This document shows positions 53,425-60,000 of a stretch of 60,000 bases of DNA, piece by piece. Position 1 is the first letter of the stretch; each line of letters begins with the position of its first letter. A program made the translations under genes and the position numbers. The notes beneath the pieces were generated by a model. That model was not told where the DNA came from. It made no database searches and was given only the letters and a program-made list of their open reading frames with translations. The DNA comes from Prorocentrum cordatum (Eukaryota > Sar > Dinophyceae > Prorocentrales > Prorocentraceae). The stretch is taken from NCBI GenBank assembly GCA_963575745.1, contig CAUYUJ010014183.1, forward strand, positions 428,051 to 488,050, given 5' to 3'.

Positions 53425-53675
53425 TTGCTTCTTCCCCTCCCCCCTATTCCTCCTCCGCGGACCGTTGGGGGCCTCGAGGCCGCCGTCGGCGACCCCCGCC
53501 GCCGCTGGTGGCGGCGCCGCCGCCGGAGGGCAGCCCTCTTGCGGGGCGGCAGGGGACCGCTGGGCGCCCCTGGGGGATGGGTGGGCGGCGGCGGCGGGGG
53601 GGCGCCGCGGCGGAGGGGGATGGGGGGGGGGGAGAAGAAGTGCTGATCTCTAGCCTCGGCGTCAGCCTCGGGATG

Positions 53676-53805
53676 TCTGGTTTTCCCGCGGGCCCCGCGC
53701 GGACGTCTGTCTGGGGCGTCCCTGGTTGCCTGAGCCAGGATCTGGTTTTCCCGCGAGCCACTCGCGGACGTCCGTCTGGGGCGTCCATGGTTCCCTGAGC
53801 CAGGA
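53676..53805 (+). repeat. 65-bp tandem duplication
   Basis: Two units starting TCTGGTTTTCCCGCG at 53,676 and 53,741 and containing CTGGGGCGTCC and CTGAGCCAGGA; high identity. Confidence 0.92.
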
Positions 53806-53877
53806 CGTGTATGGAACGGAGGCTGCACGTTCAACAGGAGGGGAAGTGTGGGAGGCGGGGCGGCACACGGCGGGATG

Positions 53878-53985
53878 CAAACTGTGTGCGCTCGCGCCGT
53901 ACCTGACGTCCTACCCCTCCCACCCATCCCTGCCCATGGCGCTGTTCTTTCCATATCCGCCGACGCGTGCCACAAGGGACCTGGA
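53878..53985 (+). repeat. Dispersed repeat, copy of 2,872-2,995 in opposite orientation
   Basis: GTGCGCTCGCGCC, TGACGTCCTACCCCTCCCAC, CCATGGCGCTGTT and CGCCGACGCGTGCC occur in the same order as the reverse complement of 2,884-2,975. Confidence 0.6.
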
Positions 53986-54308
53986 CTTCCAAAAAAGTCT
54001 CGCGTTGGACTTTCTTCCCAATTACTCCATCGGCCATCGCCGCGCCTTCGACACTCAAGAAGCACGCTCTCGCGACGCCCGCCCGCCCGACTCGCCCGCC
54101 AGGGTCCGCCCGTCCGTCGCTTGATTTCCTGCTCCTGACCCCCTCCTGCTGATCCCTCTCGTGCTCCATCATTATCCCCCCCCTTGCGCACTGATTGTTT
54201 CTGCATGCCTTTCCTCGTCTCGTTGACTCTCTCTCGTGGCGCCATTGGTACAATTAGTCTTTTGTGTGCCGAAGGTCTGTCCTGGTCCCTGCTTGTCGGC
54301 TGTCCTCC

Positions 54309-54635
54309 GACGTCCTACCCGCGCTTATTGCGCTGTCACTATCGCTCTCTGTCGGCTGCAGTCCTCAGTCCGTCGTGTGAAGAGCCTTCCAGGCAGGCAG
54401 TGCCAATGTGAGCATTCGGCGCGCTCGCCTCTTTTTACGCTACCGGCTGCAATAACTTTCTTGCGCGCTGTAGGTATGTCCAACTTTCTGCTTGTTATCT
54501 GGTCTGGGCGTCCTACCCGTGCTTGTTGCTCCACCACTTTCGCACTTGGTTAGTTTCAGCCTTCAGTCCGCCGCGCAAAGAGCCCTTCAATCGTGAACAT
54601 TCGGCGCACTTGCCTCTTTACGCTACGTCTTATGG
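54309..54635 (+). repeat. ~195-bp divergent tandem duplication
   Basis: GCGTCCTACCCGCGCTTATT ... GAACATTCGGCGC-type markers occur at 54,309-54,455 and again at 54,507-54,635, ending in CTTTACGCTAC. Confidence 0.75.
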
Positions 54636-55190
54636 TGCATGTGCTTGTTTGCTCGGTGTCTTGGAGACCCCTGCTGCCCAAACCTGCCTTTCGGTCAGGC
54701 CGTTGGTCTCCCCCTTCGCCCTCGAATCGACGCTGGGCTTGTGACAATACTGCCAGCGATCAGCGGGACATCACTGTGGCGAAGCTCCTCTCTGGGGCTC
54801 GTGCCCACTTCCAGTGGCTCATCGCTGACTGCCCAGTCCCGTGTTGCAACGTTGGATTTCTGGGACTCCCTCTGCATGCGCATCCGGTACGCAGGTAGCC
54901 TGTGGTATCTTTGCGAGGCCTCAGGCACCTTTGTTTCTGGTGCTCAGCGGCCGTTTCCCCCTTCCCTCTCCCCTTCCTCCTGGCTGGGTTGTCGCACGCC
55001 CACTGGGCCTTCGAGCCTCTCATGCCCTCCTCCCACTGTGTGTCGTCCACCGCCGGGGCCAGGGGCTCTCGCCCGCAAGTTCTGTTTTCCTGCACTTGGG
55101 TTACGCATCGTAGGTCCCGTGTCGTGCATTGCGACAGGCCGACACTGAGCCTCACATGGATCAAGGATCAAGGATCTTGCACGCCCCTGC
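54636..55190. other. No gene seen
   Basis: Mixed sequence. Frames overlap without domains. Confidence 0.5.
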
Positions 55191-55194
55191 GGAG

Positions 55195-55395
55195 GCCCCA
55201 GCCCGCTGCTCACTGAGGCACCCAGGCACAGGCCGCACGCGCGCCCACAGAGGCCCCGCCACCCTGCCCTCTGGGGACCCAAGACGCAACCCACAGAGGC
55301 CCCACGCGCGTCCACAGAGGTCCGCCATACCAGGCTGCCCACTGAGGCCCCCCGACACAGCCCACAGAGGCTCCATGCGCGACGACAGAGGCCCC
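55195..55395 (+). repeat. CCCACAGAGGCCCC tandem repeats
   Basis: About six units of ~30 bp containing CCACAGAGGCCCC(G/A) and ACGCGCG(C/T)CC. Confidence 0.85.
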
Positions 55396-55855
55396 TACTT
55401 CGTTCGGCTCCGCTTCACTCCTCCCAATTCCAACTCCGCTCGACTTCTCGCCACATCCCCGAGGCACCTCCCTATTCCTCACAACTTCCATTGATTTCTC
55501 CCGACTGCATTCCTTTCTACCCTTACTCATTATTTCACAATTCTTTCCACTGGCCGTTTCAATACTGCAGAAGGGGGCTTCGCGGGGATCTTCGGCTCCA
55601 ACTCCTGTCCAGAGCACCGCGTCACGATTAGAGTCGACCCTACTGTAACAAACCCCTTCAGGTCCAATGCCATCCCCCCCCCCAGGCACGAAACCGGCCA
55701 ACGAGGAAACGCACAAGGCAACCAACGAGGCAGCCGACCTGCCCGCTCGACTCGGCTGTCTGATCCCGCCCATACACCCTGTTAGGTCCGTCCGCCAAAA
55801 CAACCCGTCTGGTTCAGCCGCTTCGTGTTTCCGCTCCTACCCCCCCTCCCGATCG
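55396..55855. other. No gene seen
   Basis: Mixed sequence with no domain. Confidence 0.5.
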
Positions 55856-55856
55856 T

Positions 55857-55911
55857 CTCTTTCTCTCTCTCTCTCTCTCTTTTTCTCTCTCTCTCTCTCT
55901 CTCTCTCGCTC
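55857..55911 (+). repeat. (CT)n microsatellite
   Basis: About 25 CT units with one TTTTT interruption. Confidence 0.95.
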
Positions 55912-56325
55912 GTGCTCCGTCCTTGTCCCTCCTCGGTGTCCCTGCCCTCCTCCCTCCCTTCCCCTGCTTTCGGAACTGCGCAAACGACATGTGGCAAACA
56001 TGGGCGATCTATCCGCAAATGGGTACGGTCGAAGACGAATAGAGCGGGTATCGAGGAATCTAACTATACATGTCGACTGACTCGTGAGCCAATCCGAGCG
56101 AACAATATCATCAGCACCATGTTGCAATTCGGGGACGACCAATTCACATGTGACAAGGCGCCCGCGCTCGAGCGGGAACCTCGTAAAAAAAGAACATGCA
56201 TCCCACGCTCGAGGGAAAGAGATGAATTCATCTTCCGAAGATGCACAATAACGGTATGCTAGACAAGAGCATCTGCATCGCCAACACAGACAATAATCCT
56301 GACCGTGTAAGTCCACTTCATGCAC

Positions 56326-56572
56326 ACACCCAGGGATGGTGAAGACCGCTCGGTTCCCTCACGCTGACTTGTTGTTTCGCCTCGCGACGCCGTCCGCCGC
56401 GCCGCTCCCTTACGAGGCCAGCGCAGCTCGCCCAGCAGGCAATTGTTCAAGGCTGCCCTGGTGGCGGCTGGACTGCCAACTCTCGCAACCCAAGGGAGAC
56501 AAGTCGCGCGGACATCGCCAGCGCGGCATCCCAAAGATGGGGTAGAGGCAGCCATGCACGAATTATACCAAG
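56326..56572 (+). repeat. Dispersed repeat, copy 1 of 3 in this region
   Basis: Starts CCCAGGGATGGTGAAGACC and CTCGGTTCCCTCACGCTGAC, then TTGTTTCGCC, CCCAGCAGGCAA and a terminal CATGCACGAATTATACC. Matches 56,893-57,118 (direct) and 57,115-57,310 (inverted). Confidence 0.75.
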
Positions 56573-56892
56573 AATGAGGGCCTAACAACTGTGGCTCTGG
56601 TCGTGCAGACGGGCTACGATGAACATACACATGGATTTCTGCAAATGAGACGCCCCGAACCGCCGAGCGAAAAATGTAATGCATGTCAAACGGATGCGTT
56701 GACCAACTCATTCCCCGACTTGCAGAACTCTCACGCGAAATTCACGAAATGCAATTCAAAAGACAATCCTGGGCTCTTTCATATGTTTCCTACCGAAATC
56801 TGCTCTGCGAAGCTGGCGGCATGACAAACATGAAGACCATAACTACGATAACCAATCCACAGCTAGGGATGCTCTAACCTTCGTGCCAACTG

Positions 56893-57310
56893 TCCTTGTT
56901 GTTTCGCCCCGCGACGCCCTCCGCGCTGCTCCCGTGCGAGGCCTTCGCCGCCAACCCAGCAGGCAACTGCTCAATGCTGCGGGCACGGGCGGCAGGCCCG
57001 TCCCGGGCTCGTGCAGCCCTTGCCGCCGCCCGCAGCCAGTAGAGAACAGGTTGCGCGGGCGTCGCCAACACGGCATACCAAAGGCGGTCTGGAGACAACC
57101 ATGTACGAATTGGTTTCTCCAGGCTGCGAGAGTTGGCAAGGGCCGCGCGAGCCCAAGGCGGTCCAGCCGCCGCCAGGGCAGCCTTGAACAGCTGCCAGCT
57201 GGGCTAGCTGCGCTTTCCTCGCACGGAAGCAGGCGGACGGCGCCGCGGGGCGAACGAAAAAGTCAAGGTGAGGGAACCGAGGGGTCTTACACCATCCCTG
57301 CGTGCGTTCC
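56893..57310. repeat. Inverted pair of the dispersed repeat (copies 2 and 3)
   Basis: 56,893-57,118 (plus) and 57,115-57,310 (minus) meet at ACCATGTACGAATTGGTTTC. Read inward, both carry TTCGCCCCGCGACGCC-type sequence, CGTGCGAGG, a CCCAGC(A/T)GGCA(A/G) block and GCGGGC, so the pair could fold back on itself. Confidence 0.7.
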
Positions 57311-58070
57311 TGACTTGGCATGCGCGGTGAGGGTTCTTGAGCTTTCATCCCTGACGAAGAATTACTGTTGACCCCCCCACCGCGGTGACCGTTGCACTGT
57401 TTCATTATACGGGAAAATCGGGTGTTACCAAACTGTGCCCTGTGACCCCGATTTGCAACAACAGCGGCTCCCGTCTCGTACGTCCTCACATGTTATTTCA
57501 AAATTGCGCTCTCGCGCGGGACTTCCTTACAATATATGCAAGGATCGCGATATCGCGTGGGACTCCCTTGCAATTTATTCAAACGCCGCGTCCTCGACAC
57601 TCAGGAATGACGATCTCGCTGTGGCCTTTCTCACGATTTGCTTGGGACTCGCGCTGTATTTAGAGACTTCCTCGCGATTGATGCAAGGCTCACGCTTCAA
57701 CAGCCCGCCTGCTCGACCTGGCCTCCTGGGCACGCCTTCCCGCCCCGCCCGTTGGGGTCCACCCGCCCGATATGCCCGTGTGGAAATGCAATGTGATTTC
57801 TGCTCTTAGCCCCCTCCTTCTAATGTCTCTCGTGTTCCATCCTTCTCCCTTGCCCTTCCACCCGTCCTCTCTTTCATTGCTTTAGGAGGTGCGCTAAACA
57901 CGCGTGGTGGTAAGGATGATTAGCCCCCAAAGGGGGACGATCGAAGACGAAGAGGGCGGGCAACGAGGGTTTGGAATATACGTGTTAAGTGGCACGCGAG
58001 CACATAGGAATGAACAACATTTAGATACTTGTCGTTATTTTTGTTGGACCTCAATTACTAAACGAAAGTT
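57311..58070. other. No gene seen; loose repeats of CTCGCGNGGGACTTCCTT
   Basis: CTCGCGCGGGACTTCCTTAC, ATCGCGTGGGACTCCCTTGC and GACTTCCTCGCGATTG recur at 57,505-57,690 in a degenerate array. Confidence 0.5.
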
Positions 58071-58079
58071 ATTGCTGGA

Positions 58080-58800
58080 TCCCCTGAATCCACCTTGGCG
58101 CTCTCGCCTAAGTGCCTGCTGCGTTTCCTCCAAACCCGAAGCTCATGCTCAAGAGCTTCGGGGGTGCACCGAAACCGACCCCCAAACAACAACAACACTC
58201 CCGCTCGATACTTCTTCCGTTTCTACTCAGGACTGGGGCTCTTGCTCGCCGCCGCAAGCCGGCTTTCCTACAAAACCCGCGCTCCCGCTCGACTCCGCCT
58301 TGCATTTTAATCAGGACTGGCGTTCCCGCCTCGGCGCCGCAAGCGGCCACCCTTTGCAAACAACGACGCTCCCGCTCGATGCTGCTTTAGCTTTCACCCA
58401 AGACTCCCAGAGGCCCTGAAGCTTCCCTAATCCATGTTGAACCTGAACTATTCGAAAGCTACTCTTGTTGGACATCCCACATCCGCACTGGCGCTCCCAC
58501 CTCGGCGCCAGCGGCATTTCTCTTCAAAAATTAAGTTCACGCTCGAGCGTTTCGTGTGTTGCGCCGGCACTGACACCCCAACAAGGACAACGCTCCCGTT
58601 CGACACTTCCTCCTCTGGCTGCTCGGGACAGGGGTTCTTGCTCGCCGCTAAAACCGGCTTTCCAACAAAACCGGCGTTCCCGCTCGATGCTTCCTTGTTT
58701 TGCTCAGGACTGGCGATCCCGCTTCGGCGCCCCAGACGACCCACCCACGTCTGGCGTCCCGTTCGACACTTCCCGCGCTTTCACTCAAGGCCCCCAGAGG
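58080..58800 (+). repeat. ~84-bp degenerate tandem array
   Basis: Units spaced about 80-87 bp, each with CTCCCGCTCGA(T/C), a CTTCCTT/CTTTC element, AGGACTGGCG and CCCGC(C/T)TCGGCGCC. Markers lie at 58,201, 58,285, 58,372, 58,597, 58,680 and near 58,757. Confidence 0.8.
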
Positions 58801-58995
58801 CCGCGGGCCTTCCCGAATCCCTAATGCCGGTCCTCAAAACAGCAACATGCACCGTCGGAGGTTTGCGCCGGTGCCTCCCTGGCGCGCTCTGCGTGCCAGA
58901 GGCGGCCCGACAGCCCGCGGCGGCGACCCTGTCGTCCCCGTCGTCGTCGACCACCTCGTCCACTTCCTCCTCCACGTCCTCATCCTCTTTCTTCT

Positions 58996-59106
58996 TCCCC
59001 ATCCTCCTCCTCCTCCTCCTCCTCCTCGTCATCCTCCCTCGTTTTCCCTCCTCTCTCCCCTTTTTCCTCCTCCTCCTCCTTTTCCTCCTTTTCCTCCTCC
59101 TCCTCC
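58996..59106 (+). repeat. (TCC)n array
   Basis: TCC runs with TTTTCC interruptions. Confidence 0.93.
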
Positions 59107-59569
59107 GCGTCCTCCCTCTTTTCCTGTTCCCTATCCATCCTTCCGTCCCCGTGGCCCAGAAGCTCATGAGATCCAAGTTTTTCAAATCCGCCGATCCGGC
59201 GTGTGAGCTATAAGGAGCCTCAGCAAAAACTTCAGCTCTGCGCCTCAACGAAAATTTCAGCCTCTGCCGGGGGGGGTATCGCCGGGGTGGCTCTGCCGGG
59301 GAAGGGGGGGAGGGGGGGCGGTCCCCCATCTGGCGTGTTCTTAATGATTTGCGCATCCTCAAAGTGTATGGGGGGGACCAAGGACCCCCCCCCAAGGACT
59401 CTCCCCTGGCAACCCTCCCCAGACCCTTCCCAGGGAAAGGAGGGAACAATTCACTTTCCCGGAAAACTGGGGCATTTCCCGGTAATTTTGGATTTTCCCC
59501 AGTTGCAGAACACTTTTCCAAAGCTTCTGGAAGACCTCCTACAATCTTACTATGAGCTTCTCCGCGCGG
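59107..59569. other. No gene seen
   Basis: G- and C-runs (59,270-59,330; 59,369-59,392) and mixed sequence. Confidence 0.5.
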
Positions 59570-60000
59570 CCTCTGGAGCGCTTGTGAGCGCCTCTGGAGC
59601 GCTTGTGAGCACCTCTGGAGCGCATTTAGGACGCCTCGGGAACGCCTTTTTCGAAAACCGCTGGAGCGCCGTTGGAACGCCTCCGAAGCGCTTGTGAGCG
59701 CCTCTAGATCGCTTGGGAACGCCTCTGGAGCGCGTGTGAGCGCCTTCGAACGCTTGGGAGCGCCTCTGCAGCGCTTGGGAACGCCTCTGGAACACCCGGG
59801 GGCGCCTCTGGAACGTTTGGGCGCGCCTCTGGGGCGCTCCTGAGCGCCTCTGGAGCGCTTCTGACATGCCTCTGGAGCGCTTGGAAACGCCTCTGGAGCG
59901 CTGTCTGGAATTGCTCTGGAGCGCCTCTGGAGCGGCTCTGGAACGCCTCTGGAACGCCTCTGGAGCGCCTGTGGAACGCTTCTGAGCGCCCCTGGAGCGC
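59570..60000 (+). repeat. 21-bp minisatellite, continues past the window
   Basis: About 20 variable units of GCGCCTCTGGAGCGCTTGTGA. The unit is seven codons long, so frames stay open (SGALVSA repeats). The right edge is outside the window. Confidence 0.93.

Overview
The window is a stretch of nuclear genome from a dinoflagellate. The clearest evidence is an exact 22-nt copy of the dinoflagellate trans-spliced leader (DinoSL) at 46,700-46,721, at the start of a decayed LINE. High GC, no compact operon-like genes, very long triplet arrays and many tandem and dispersed repeats fit that assignment. Genus cannot be decided from the sequence. No rRNA, tRNA, CRISPR array or intact cellular gene was recognised. 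Almost everything that looks coding is retroelement-derived or a lone exon, usually broken by frameshifts.

Layout. 0-1.2 kb: an unrecognised coding stretch. 1.2-12.5 kb: microsatellites, minisatellites (9-bp, 12-bp and hexamer units) and otherwise empty sequence, with one weak minus-strand exon candidate near 6.2 kb. 12.5-14.4 kb: a composite repeat with ~80-85-bp internal tandem units between triplet arrays; a second copy lies at 21.65-22.45 kb. 15.25-20.06 kb, plus strand: a Penelope-like element (PLE) with its GIY-YIG endonuclease N-terminal to the reverse transcriptase (RT), a CxC zinc motif between them, and ~115-bp direct repeats at both ends. 22.4-25.1 kb: TCC arrays, a foldback with ~48-bp arms and a possible RING-like exon. 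25.87-26.97 kb, minus strand: the C-terminal part of a Pif1/UvrD_C_2-type helicase, directly abutting a 90-bp satellite (27.0-28.28 kb). 29.5-31.0 kb: a CAT array and a ~50-80-bp tandem array. 32.6-41.8 kb, minus strand: two decayed LINEs head to tail, LINE B (32.6-36.25) and LINE A (36.27-41.81). LINE A carries an internal ~1.3-kb tandem duplication ending inside RNase H. 43.2-44.1 kb: G-rich minisatellite. 44.3-45.05 kb, minus strand: a protein fragment with a HERKHK motif, next to a 12-bp minisatellite. 46.2-50.3 kb, plus strand: a TCC array, the DinoSL copy and LINE C (ORF1-like region plus endonuclease, no RT). 50.3-60 kb: repeats only.

How it fits together. The window is a graveyard of retroelements embedded in expanding simple repeats. 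LINE C shows that at least one LINE copy was reverse-transcribed from a spliced-leader-capped RNA. The PLE shows a second retroelement class with a permuted endonuclease. Several TCC/GGA arrays appear to travel inside larger dispersed repeats, and nearly all long pure arrays lie with TCC on the plus strand, which may reflect the transcription direction of the locus. Family assignments come from motifs read by eye; no database search was run.
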